Origin: a virus | Length of the DNA: 23,245 bases | Strand: one strand, 5' to 3' | IMG/VR virus record: IMGVR_UViG_3300022871_001708 | Coordinates: 1 to 23,245 of that record | In this document: positions 13,913-21,665 of the stretch, piece after piece | How the letters are laid out: each line of letters begins with the position of its first letter | Numbering within the stretch: the first letter of the stretch is position 1 | Notes under the pieces: model-generated | Told to the model about the DNA's origin: nothing | Databases searched by the model: none | Seen by the model: only the letters and a program-made list of their open reading frames with translations | Translations under genes and position numbers: made by a program

Positions 13913-14689
13913 ATGCCAAAAACACTTTCAAGCAAACTTAGCATTATGAACCAACTAATCCACGCCGATTGTCTCGACGCTATGCAAGAGATAGCCGATA
14001 AGTCGATTGACCTTGTAGTTACAAGTCCTCCATACAATATGCGAACCCGTATAAGAAACGGGGAATACACTGAACGAGAAAAATCAGACCATTTCAGTAA
14101 GAAATATGATACTTTCCACGACGCTTATCCGATAGATACTTATTATGAGATACACAAAAGGGCAATTAATGAAATGCTTAGAATCTCAAAATTGGTATTC
14201 ATAAATATCCAAATTGTAACGGGTTCTAAGGAAGCATGGTTTCGACTTATCGGCGAATTTGCAACTAAAATCAGAGATATAATTATTTGGGATAAGGGCA
14301 ATGGACAACCGGCAATGCACGGCTCTGTAATAAACAAGGGCAGTGAACTCATATTAGCAATGGAATCTTCGGCGATAGCAGGGAGGGCATTCGACACAAG
14401 CTATTTTGAGCGGGGCAAAATGCAAGATATTTGGAGACTTGGCAGGGGAGACAGTAGTTTTGATGGACATAATGCAGTTTTTCCATTGTCATTACCTACA
14501 ATGATTATATCTAATTGGACAAAGCCGGATGACATTGTTTGCGATCCGTTTGCGGGCGTGATGACAACCGCAATAGCATGTATAAACCTTAAACGCCGAT
14601 ATATCTGCATTGAAAAGGATAAGGATATATTCGATAGAGGCGCGCAACGAGTCAACGATAGATTGAATCAAATGGAGTTGGAACTTTGA
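13913..14689 (+). CDS. DNA N6-adenine/N4-cytosine methyltransferase (beta class)
   Basis: Adds a methyl group to an exocyclic amino group in DNA. Motif IV TSPPYNM (residues 37-43) precedes motif I CDPFAGVMTT (210-219), the beta-class order. Between them lie IIIWDKGNGQPAMHG and ELILAMESS, typical of this group. Motif I has GVM where GSG/GTG is usual, which may weaken SAM binding. The ATG at 13913 is chosen because GAGG lies five bases upstream; recognisable homology begins at MNQLIHADC, 11 codons later. It overlaps the SNF2 helicase start by four bases (TTGA), so the two are translated together. SPPY alone does not distinguish adenine from cytosine as substrate. Confidence 0.88.
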   Translation: MPKTLSSKLSIMNQLIHADCLDAMQEIADKSIDLVVTSPPYNMRTRIRNGEYTEREKSDHFSKKYDTFHDAYPIDTYYEIHKRAINEMLRISKLVFINIQIVTGSKEAWFRLIGEFATKIRDIIIWDKGNGQPAMHGSVINKGSELILAMESSAIAGRAFDTSYFERGKMQDIWRLGRGDSSFDGHNAVFPLSLPTMIISNWTKPDDIVCDPFAGVMTTAIACINLKRRYICIEKDKDIFDRGAQRVNDRLNQMELEL

Positions 14690-17600
14690 GTCCATTCCTC
14701 CGCAACATATTCTCTCGCAAGCCCAAAGGGGCGCCGCCAGTGGGTTCTCCTTCTCCCACGCCAAAAGCGGCGCCCCGTCTCCCATCTTTGCCCACAGCAA
14801 CGGCAACACCGAAAGCGGGCGCGGCTTCGGCGGCGAACACGGCATCCGATCAGCAGAAGCGCAAGGCGATCCAACGACCGGGTAGTCGGGGCGGTAAGTT
14901 TTACATCGATGACAACGGCGTGGTCGTGTATGGCACACATCCGACGGGCAAGCGCACAATGTCATCGGACGACCCTAAGATTTCAGGATTTCTCAAACTA
15001 TACCACAAGGCAAAGGATTCCGGCGACGAGGCGGGCGCCAAGCGATGGCTCGACCGCATAAAAGCGTCGGGTACTGCGACCGAGGCTACAAAGGCGGGCA
15101 AAGAGCTCGCGGCTATCCAAGACCCCCGGACACTCGCATACAAGCGACCGGACGAGATTACTCGGACGGACTCGCTATCGTTGCTCGCGATGGGAATGCG
15201 ATCCGGCGTGATACAATTCGGCGAGGCGGGCGATCTCGAAATAGTGGGTTCGGCGGCTATCCGAAAACTCAAGGCATCGGTCGGCAAGCCCGATAAGGCG
15301 CTATACGATATACTCGCAAGTCTATCCGGCGGCAAGCGGGTCGGTCTCGACAAGCTATCGGTCAAAGATACTCTTGCCGGAATCAGTAGAGACACACTCA
15401 AAAAATACGCTGGCGATCTCGCTACACTTCAGGACGATTATCGTTCCGGCGAATCCGAGGAGATGAAACAGCTTGTCGATCAGGCGGCTGGCAAGAGCCG
15501 GGGCAAGAGCAAGGTCAAGCCGTTCTCGATGAGAGCAGTGAAACAAGCCACCGAGGAGCGCAAGCAACACCGCGAGAAGCTGATGAAAGCGCAACAAAAC
15601 GAGGAATTACCCGATATAAAGGGCATGGAGGGCGTTTCATTCTATCCTGTCCAGAAAAAGGGTATAAATTGGCTAACAACCGCCGGGCGTGGTGTGTTGG
15701 CTTTTGATACAGGCACCGGGAAAGCACAGCCATTGGATGCCAAAGTTCTTACCCCAAGCGGTTGGAAACTAATGGGCGACATTAAAGTGGGAGACAACGT
15801 TGTCGGAGACACCGGAAAACCGGCTCAAGTAGTAGGGGTTTATCCACAAGGCAAATTGGGTATTTATAAAGTTATGTTTAGCGATGGTACGAGTACAGAA
15901 TGTTGCGATCAGCACTTATGGCTTATAAATTCTTCTACAAGAAATTATCTAAATTACCCATGGAGGGTTAAGCCACTATATGACATACGAAATACTTTGT
16001 ATGAAAAATGTAAATTGGATAAATTGAGGCATTATATCCCACTGACGCAACCTGTTCAATTTGAGTCTATTGGAGAATTGCCCGTACACCCTTACCTAAT
16101 GGGTGCATTATTAGGTGATGGATGCCTAAGCCAAGATACTATTTCTTTTTCAACTGCGGATAAAGAAATGATAAATAGACTGAAAAATAAATTACCTGAG
16201 CAAGTCAAATTTAATAAATCAAAATCCGGGGAATATGACTACAGAATTGTGAAAGTTAAAAATAATGGCGGCTCAAATGAGTTAATGCAAGCATTGATTA
16301 AGTTAAATCTAAGCGGACGGAAAAGCCATGATAAATTTATTCCAAACATTTACAAATTCGCTTCGATTAAGGATAGAAAATATTTGTTAAGGGGACTTAT
16401 GGATACAGATGGTTCCATAACTCAAAAAAGTCATAATATTGAATATTCGACAGCATCAAAACAATTAGCAGATGACATAATATTTCTAATACAGTCATTG
16501 GGTGGAACAGCAAAACTGAAGATAAGGACTACAAGCTATACGTATAAAGGCGAAAATCTCGAAGGAAAACTATCGCATAGATTAAGTATTTCAATGCCTA
16601 AAAATATTAATCCATTCGCACTGCATAGAAAATCACAGATGTTTGCCCAAAGACAAAAATATTTTGCAAGCCGCAGAATAGTGGGCGTGGAGTACGTGGG
16701 CGTGAAATCGGCACAATGTATTTTACTAAATAATCGGAGTCATCTATATTTGACTGACAATTTTATAGTAACACACAATACCCCCACAGCGCTTGGTGCA
16801 GTCCAAAAACTCATGTCCGAGGGCAAGGTCAAGGGCGGGATCGTGTTCGCTACCAAGTCCGGTCTAAGCCAGTGGGGCGACGATGTGGACGGCGAGATAC
16901 GAAAGTTCGTACCGGACGCTAAGATTGTCATGGTGGACGGCACCAAAGCACAGAAGCTCAAGGCGCTCAAGAATGCAGGGGACGCCGATTATATCGTTGT
17001 CGGATGGAGCGCAATGTCGGTCGATGAGGACGACGAGGTTCTCAATGCGCTCGGTAACATGAACGACAGGGCGGTCGTACTCGACGAGGGCATTCGAGTT
17101 AAGAACATGGGTTCGCAACGAACAAGGAATTTCATCAATCAGTTCACCGATAAAGAGGAATACTTATTCAATCTCACGGCGTCACCGGGCGGAAATAATC
17201 CGATGGAGACCTATAATCTCGTGAATAGTTTATACCCGGGCGTACTCGGTACCGTCGAGGCATTCAAAAACCGATACTACAAAACCGTGAAAAGCGACGA
17301 CGGGCGGCGTGAGATCGAATACGTAAATCTCGACCAACTCCATAAGGATATCGAGCCATACATTTTCATCAAGAAGATGTCCGACCCGGATGTCGGTATC
17401 AATCTACCGCCGGTCGTAAGAACACGTGGGATATTGGACATGGACGCAAACCAAACCAAAGCATACGCTAAATCCGTCGAAGGTGCTAAATCGGCACTCC
17501 TGAAGGTCAAAGACCAAGACAACGTGACAGCACAGGAGAAGATGAACATATTAGCCGCCATCACCAAGTCTCGCCAAGCAGCGATAGACCCGTGGCTCGT

Positions 17601-18222
17601 GGACGATACCTATACCGGCGAGTCGGTCAAAATTAACGGGCTTATCGATTCCGTCGGTGACGCTCTGCTACAAGAACCGGACAGAGGCTCGCTATGTTTT
17701 TCGGATATGGGCAGCCGTGCATTCCCAAAGATTCAAGAGAAGATGGCTAAAAAGCTCGGACTCGATCCAAATGAGATCGGCATAATTAGCGGTCAGACCA
17801 GTAGCAAGGATCGAGACCGAGTGCGCAAAGGATTAAACGATGGGACAATCAAAGTCGCATTATTATCGATAAGGGCAGCATCCGAAGGATTAAATTTACA
17901 AAAGCGGTCAAATCGAGTCTTTTTACTTGACATGCCGTGGAATCCTGAGCTTATTAAACAGGCGATTGCACGAGTGTTTCGACGTGGACAAGAACGACAG
18001 GTTGTCTCGACATCATTCATCGCAAAGAATACTATCGACGAACACATGGTCAAGCTATTGGACAAGAAAAGCAAAATGTTCTCCGCAATAAAGGGGCAGT
18101 TGACCGACGCAGCACTCGCAAAGAATCTCACATTCGATGACTTTGCGGAACTGCTGGGGTTCACGAGGGAGCAGATTAAGAACGGGGAAACTGAGAGGAA
18201 CGGGGATAAAAATAATGGATAG
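14686..18222 (+). CDS. SNF2-family helicase interrupted by an intein
   Basis: A 1178-residue precursor; 826 residues after splicing. TTG start coupled to the methyltransferase, GGAG eight bases upstream. The N-terminal 60 residues are Pro/Ala-rich and disordered, followed by RGGKFYIDDNGVVVYGTHP (about 67-85), a motif I associate with phage virion or virion-linked proteins. SNF2 motifs are Walker A DTGTGK-T split by the intein, a variant motif II VVLDEGIRVKN, motif III LTASPGGN, C-terminal IRAASEGLNLQKRSNRVFLL and QAIARVFRRGQ (motif VI). The location between portal and minor head genes and next to a methyltransferase suggests a DarB-like injected antirestriction function (inference). Confidence 0.88.
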   Translation: MSPFLRNIFSRKPKGAPPVGSPSPTPKAAPRLPSLPTATATPKAGAASAANTASDQQKRKAIQRPGSRGGKFYIDDNGVVVYGTHPTGKRTMSSDDPKISGFLKLYHKAKDSGDEAGAKRWLDRIKASGTATEATKAGKELAAIQDPRTLAYKRPDEITRTDSLSLLAMGMRSGVIQFGEAGDLEIVGSAAIRKLKASVGKPDKALYDILASLSGGKRVGLDKLSVKDTLAGISRDTLKKYAGDLATLQDDYRSGESEEMKQLVDQAAGKSRGKSKVKPFSMRAVKQATEERKQHREKLMKAQQNEELPDIKGMEGVSFYPVQKKGINWLTTAGRGVLAFDTGTGKAQPLDAKVLTPSGWKLMGDIKVGDNVVGDTGKPAQVVGVYPQGKLGIYKVMFSDGTSTECCDQHLWLINSSTRNYLNYPWRVKPLYDIRNTLYEKCKLDKLRHYIPLTQPVQFESIGELPVHPYLMGALLGDGCLSQDTISFSTADKEMINRLKNKLPEQVKFNKSKSGEYDYRIVKVKNNGGSNELMQALIKLNLSGRKSHDKFIPNIYKFASIKDRKYLLRGLMDTDGSITQKSHNIEYSTASKQLADDIIFLIQSLGGTAKLKIRTTSYTYKGENLEGKLSHRLSISMPKNINPFALHRKSQMFAQRQKYFASRRIVGVEYVGVKSAQCILLNNRSHLYLTDNFIVTHNTPTALGAVQKLMSEGKVKGGIVFATKSGLSQWGDDVDGEIRKFVPDAKIVMVDGTKAQKLKALKNAGDADYIVVGWSAMSVDEDDEVLNALGNMNDRAVVLDEGIRVKNMGSQRTRNFINQFTDKEEYLFNLTASPGGNNPMETYNLVNSLYPGVLGTVEAFKNRYYKTVKSDDGRREIEYVNLDQLHKDIEPYIFIKKMSDPDVGINLPPVVRTRGILDMDANQTKAYAKSVEGAKSALLKVKDQDNVTAQEKMNILAAITKSRQAAIDPWLVDDTYTGESVKINGLIDSVGDALLQEPDRGSLCFSDMGSRAFPKIQEKMAKKLGLDPNEIGIISGQTSSKDRDRVRKGLNDGTIKVALLSIRAASEGLNLQKRSNRVFLLDMPWNPELIKQAIARVFRRGQERQVVSTSFIAKNTIDEHMVKLLDKKSKMFSAIKGQLTDAALAKNLTFDDFAELLGFTREQIKNGETERNGDKNNG
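15724..16779 (+). mobile_element. Intein with class 3 hallmarks and LAGLIDADG homing endonuclease
   Basis: 352 residues (347-698 of the precursor), beginning AQPLDAKVLTPSGWKLMGDI and ending LYLTDNFIVTHN, followed by extein Thr. It sits between K and T of the helicase Walker A motif, so splicing restores GTGKT. The first residue is Ala, not Cys/Ser. The WCT triplet of class 3 inteins is present: Trp in DQHLW (block B position 12), Cys in SAQCIL (block F position 4) and Thr in VTHN (block G position 5). Two endonuclease motifs are visible, YLMGALLGDGCLS and YLLRGLMDTDGSI. The DNA is clearly more AT-rich than the flanking helicase, consistent with recent transfer. Confidence 0.92.
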
Positions 18223-18424
18223 ACATGGGTTTCATATCCCGGATGATATTCCGATTAAATATTGCACACCGGAAGAAATGTCATTAGAAATAGCAAAACA
18301 GCCGGAGTCTATGCGGTATTTATATTGGAGACTGCAAATGATTTCGCGCTGGTTGATATTAGGTGGAACTTATTATCATGCTAATATCATACCTGAGAAC
18401 ACAACAGAAGGAGGGTCTAAGTGA
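18215..18424 (+). CDS. Small hypothetical protein
   Basis: 69 residues beginning MDRHGFHIPDDIPIKY; ATG at 18215 overlaps the helicase stop by 8 bases, with GGGG about nine bases upstream. A helical, Trp/Tyr-rich middle (MRYLYWRLQMISRWLILGG) could be amphipathic or membrane-proximal. A longer upstream start would overlap the helicase by 86 bases and has no better SD. Coupled by GTGA to the next gene. Confidence 0.6.
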   Translation: MDRHGFHIPDDIPIKYCTPEEMSLEIAKQPESMRYLYWRLQMISRWLILGGTYYHANIIPENTTEGGSK

Positions 18425-20154
18425 TACCACTATGGACAATTTTCGTAGGGATGGGGTTGCTTGTGATAGCGATTGCGATGTTGATCGTATTACTGAGAAG
18501 GACGAGGCGCATTGGAGATATACATATTCCAATCGATCAAGTTCACACAGAAATGTTGCGATTCAAGCAACAAATCATCGATAGGCTCGATTACATCATC
18601 GACACGCCGAAGCGGGAGCTTCACAAAGGTCTCGATTCGATAAAGAGTGACGTAACTCGATTATCTGAGCAAGGCAAAACGCACACAATCACAATCGATA
18701 TTCCACCTGACCCTGACATCCACGAGAAGACGGTGAACAGTCTAAATACGCTGAAATGTTTGGGGCATGACGATTGGAGACGATATCCTATGTCTGGCGG
18801 TGTAACAAGCTATGGTTTCAAGGGAGTTGCGGGTTATCATTATCAGGATGAAGTCGATGCACTCATCCGAGAAGCAACTCTCACGCCCGCACAACCGCCA
18901 ATCGACGAAAGCCCCCTAACCGACGAACAAGGTACATGGACGAAAAGGCTCAATAAAACGCTGGACATATCCGTACGATTGTTTGCCGCCGCCGGCGATC
19001 CCGACGAATTTGCCGCCGCCGCCGCAGAAATGAAAGCCCACATTAGTCAACCGAAGCCGGAACAGCCCAACGAAAAACCAATCCACGAATCCATATCGGA
19101 TTCCTATGGATTTCATGTTTTACAGGATAACATCGACAAAATCCACCCCGCCTTTGACTCGAAAGAATACCCCAAACCGGTGCGTGCTATAATAAATGCG
19201 AACGTTCGCCCCAAAAATATGACTGTCGAAGAATACATATCCGACAGGGAAAAGGTTTTAGAAGGTGTACTTAGATCAAGATTGCCAGAAGGCTTGTCGG
19301 GCAAACTTCATATCACAAGAAGCTCATCCTTTGTAAAGCCGATGTATTATGAGATTATGGTGGGATATAGCCCCGATATGGATACAAGGTCAGTTCCGCT
19401 TAGTCTGATAGAGAAAGACACAGCGACACCTACCACACCCCCCGACCCCGAGCTAATCGAGGACACAGCGCAAGAGATAGTCGGCGAGATTCTTGGTGAG
19501 TTCAAGCCAATGCCACCGCTAAAAGACCCATTACAAACTTTACTTTCAAATGAAATCTGTAATGCGTTTAGTGCACCCGACGAACCAGTCAACGAGATGA
19601 CCTTCTCGAAAATGTCCACGGACGCCCCCACCGACCGGATCGTAACTTTGGAGGTCGATTTATCGGACTGCCCCCCGGTTCTCGAACTATCGGAGTATTT
19701 GGAAGACATGAGAAAATTAGCCGTCGAGAAGCTATCGAAGGCATTTTCTATTAACGATACCGACAGGATAGTCATAACGATGGCAGACGCCCCGTTCTCC
19801 GATATCCAAATTATCACCGCTTCGCTTGTAGAGGAGGGCGACCACGTTCCTGTCGAGGAATCAAAGCAATCGGTGAGCGAGACGGAGAGCGAGGACGACG
19901 TTCTGGCATCAAAATCCAGCTACATAATTCACAAGCACGGCAAAGGCTATAACGAGGAATCGGATGAATTTGTAGAATCCGGTGCCAATTTGGATAATGC
20001 TACACGCTTCGAAACATACTGCCAAGCAGTTGAATGTTTAAGTAATATTATCGTCGAAGATGCCGGATATTGTGGAATACTCGGTATTCAATCGACCATG
20101 CTAAAGTCCGAACCTACCGAAATAAAGGTCAATAAAACCTTAATCGTGGAATAA
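18421..20154 (+). CDS. Membrane-anchored protein with SDW-type repeat unit
   Basis: 577 residues, GTG start with GGAGGG. Residues 3-25 form one transmembrane segment (IPLWTIFVGMGLLVIAIAML), followed by RRTRR, so the bulk is probably cytoplasmic or an anchor inside the particle. Residues 35-90 look coiled-coil. Residues 104-153 carry one copy of the unit repeated four times in the first gene: TVNSLNTLKCLGHDDW, then VDALIREAT. The rest is acidic and low in similarity to anything I know, with an Ala-rich patch (FAAAAAEMKA). It lies among head genes; the function is unknown. Confidence 0.7.
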   Translation: MIPLWTIFVGMGLLVIAIAMLIVLLRRTRRIGDIHIPIDQVHTEMLRFKQQIIDRLDYIIDTPKRELHKGLDSIKSDVTRLSEQGKTHTITIDIPPDPDIHEKTVNSLNTLKCLGHDDWRRYPMSGGVTSYGFKGVAGYHYQDEVDALIREATLTPAQPPIDESPLTDEQGTWTKRLNKTLDISVRLFAAAGDPDEFAAAAAEMKAHISQPKPEQPNEKPIHESISDSYGFHVLQDNIDKIHPAFDSKEYPKPVRAIINANVRPKNMTVEEYISDREKVLEGVLRSRLPEGLSGKLHITRSSSFVKPMYYEIMVGYSPDMDTRSVPLSLIEKDTATPTTPPDPELIEDTAQEIVGEILGEFKPMPPLKDPLQTLLSNEICNAFSAPDEPVNEMTFSKMSTDAPTDRIVTLEVDLSDCPPVLELSEYLEDMRKLAVEKLSKAFSINDTDRIVITMADAPFSDIQIITASLVEEGDHVPVEESKQSVSETESEDDVLASKSSYIIHKHGKGYNEESDEFVESGANLDNATRFETYCQAVECLSNIIVEDAGYCGILGIQSTMLKSEPTEIKVNKTLIVE

Positions 20155-20384
20155 TGAGCAGCAAATCCAACATCCAAGACGCCCTCAAATACTTCAACAT
20201 CCCACAGCACCGGTCTGTTGTGAAACCGAGCGGGCGGGCGCTCTTGCGGGAGCAGTGCGAGAAGCACGGTCTCCCCGTGCCGGTATGGTTACAGACCAAG
20301 GAGGTTGCGAAAGCGATGACACTCGCCGGCGGCGGTCTCGAATCGAAGGTATTTGATATAATGCACACAAAAAGGAGGAACTGA
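20154..20384 (+). CDS. Small hypothetical protein
   Basis: 76 residues, TAATG overlap with the membrane protein. Basic and helical (GRALLREQCEKHGLPVPVWL), ending in KVFDIMHTKRRN. Not recognised. Its stop overlaps the next ATG (TGATG), keeping the gene in the same translational chain. Confidence 0.6.
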   Translation: MSSKSNIQDALKYFNIPQHRSVVKPSGRALLREQCEKHGLPVPVWLQTKEVAKAMTLAGGGLESKVFDIMHTKRRN

Positions 20385-20881
20385 TGAAGGGATTAATTGC
20401 GGGGCTTATACTCGTAATGCTTTGCGGGCTTACGTTCGCAGACGACACCGATGACACATCGTGGAAGATACAACGACTGGTCGAGTCGTATGAGGAGGTG
20501 TGCCTGAAGGCGACAAAGGTTGTCTTGGACTATCACACCGGCACCGACAAGGTTGTTACCAGCGCATTCGGCAACGAACTACTCGAAAGCGAATTCTTGC
20601 GCTATGCAATCAGCACGGCAGCGTCACACCGCATGACAGCCGTGCCGATAGAACCGACGATAACCGACACCACAACCTACTTGGGACTGTACCAGAATTG
20701 GTATTGCAAGATAGTGGACTTCCCCGGCGGCTACAAAGACTCGCTCATGGTCATATTCAATATAAACGGATGTATCGATACAGTGCGGTCATCTACAAAG
20801 CGGGGACTCGTCGATAAGGCAACACAGTTCGTGCGAGACCATACCGTGTATGTGGACACGGAGGGGGGTGACGGACAATGA
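20384..20881 (+). CDS. Secreted hypothetical protein with signal peptide
   Basis: 165 residues with a classical signal peptide: MKG, hydrophobic LIAGLILVMLCGL, then TFA-DD as likely signal peptidase I site after residue 19. The cysteine is not in a proper lipobox. AAAGGAGGA precedes the start. The mature part contains WKIQRLVESYEEVCLKA and YLGLYQNWYCKIVDFPGGY with a few cysteines. A periplasmic or exported product in a structural operon might act in lysis, superinfection exclusion or envelope interaction; no family is recognised. Confidence 0.65.
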   Translation: MKGLIAGLILVMLCGLTFADDTDDTSWKIQRLVESYEEVCLKATKVVLDYHTGTDKVVTSAFGNELLESEFLRYAISTAASHRMTAVPIEPTITDTTTYLGLYQNWYCKIVDFPGGYKDSLMVIFNINGCIDTVRSSTKRGLVDKATQFVRDHTVYVDTEGGDGQ

Positions 20882-21399
20882 AGTACATCGACGAACCAGA
20901 CAAGCCGGGGATATATCTTGCGGACTCCGAACAACAAGACGGTACTTTTGAAAGGTGTTTAATCCAACTCACGGGGAAAGCACCGTTTATGAGAAATGAC
21001 CGTTTTGTATGTTTAGTTGCGAAAAATAAGGAATTTCCCTATAAATGCTACATGCCGCCAGACCATCACTTCTGGCTTGCTAAGATAAACTGGATAAAGG
21101 ATGTAACCGGTGTTTTCGGGGAAGCCTATCCACGAGAAGATGGTCAGGTTGTTAAGAAAGTCCCCGAATCCGGGACAGGATTTTATCGGGTTGAACAAGA
21201 CAGTAAATCCCTTGTCGTTTCGATACTCGGAGACGGGAATCGACTATCAATACACGGAAAAATCTTCATCGACGATGAAGGAATACTACGGAGCTGGATT
21301 TTTTATGGCTTTAATGATGAAATAAAACCAGGTGAGTTAGACCGATTTGAATATTTGCTGGATTGGTCGGAACTCATCGAAACCACAAACCCAAAATAG
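20878..21399 (+). CDS. Hypothetical protein
   Basis: 173 residues starting by ATGA overlap. Beta-rich, with DKPGIYLADSEQQDG near the start, SLVVSILGDGNRLSIHGKIF in the middle and an acidic C-terminal part (LDRFEYLLDWSELIET). No membrane segment or known motif. I do not recognise it; its context is the late structural region. Confidence 0.6.
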   Translation: MKYIDEPDKPGIYLADSEQQDGTFERCLIQLTGKAPFMRNDRFVCLVAKNKEFPYKCYMPPDHHFWLAKINWIKDVTGVFGEAYPREDGQVVKKVPESGTGFYRVEQDSKSLVVSILGDGNRLSIHGKIFIDDEGILRSWIFYGFNDEIKPGELDRFEYLLDWSELIETTNPK

Positions 21400-21410
21400 G
21401 AGGTAGATGT

Positions 21411-21662
21411 ATGCCAAACGAAAAAGAAAAAAGTTCTATTACTCTCTCTGAGAGAATAGGCGAAACGGAAAAGCTCGCATTTCAAGTCGAGACTCTCGCC
21501 GCAGATGTCGAGACTCGGTTTTTTGGTCAAAGACCGAGTACGCTCTCCGAAGGGGGAACCAAAGCCCCCCCGCAGGATGACTACTTCACCAAACACGAAA
21601 GATTGGCGAAACGCACTCAGGAAGCTCTCGTATTCATTCAAGATGTATTGCTGAGGTTCTAA
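21411..21662 (+). CDS. Small hypothetical protein
   Basis: 83 residues from ATG 21411, chosen because AGGAGG lies just upstream (21399-21404); the frame is open further upstream but without an SD. The protein looks helical/coiled-coil (LSERIGETEKLAFQVETLAA, ERLAKRTQEALVFIQDVLL) with a proline-rich middle. It directly precedes the MuF-like gene and could be a small structural or scaffold-like factor (guess). Confidence 0.6.
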   Translation: MPNEKEKSSITLSERIGETEKLAFQVETLAADVETRFFGQRPSTLSEGGTKAPPQDDYFTKHERLAKRTQEALVFIQDVLLRF

Positions 21663-21665
21663 ACC

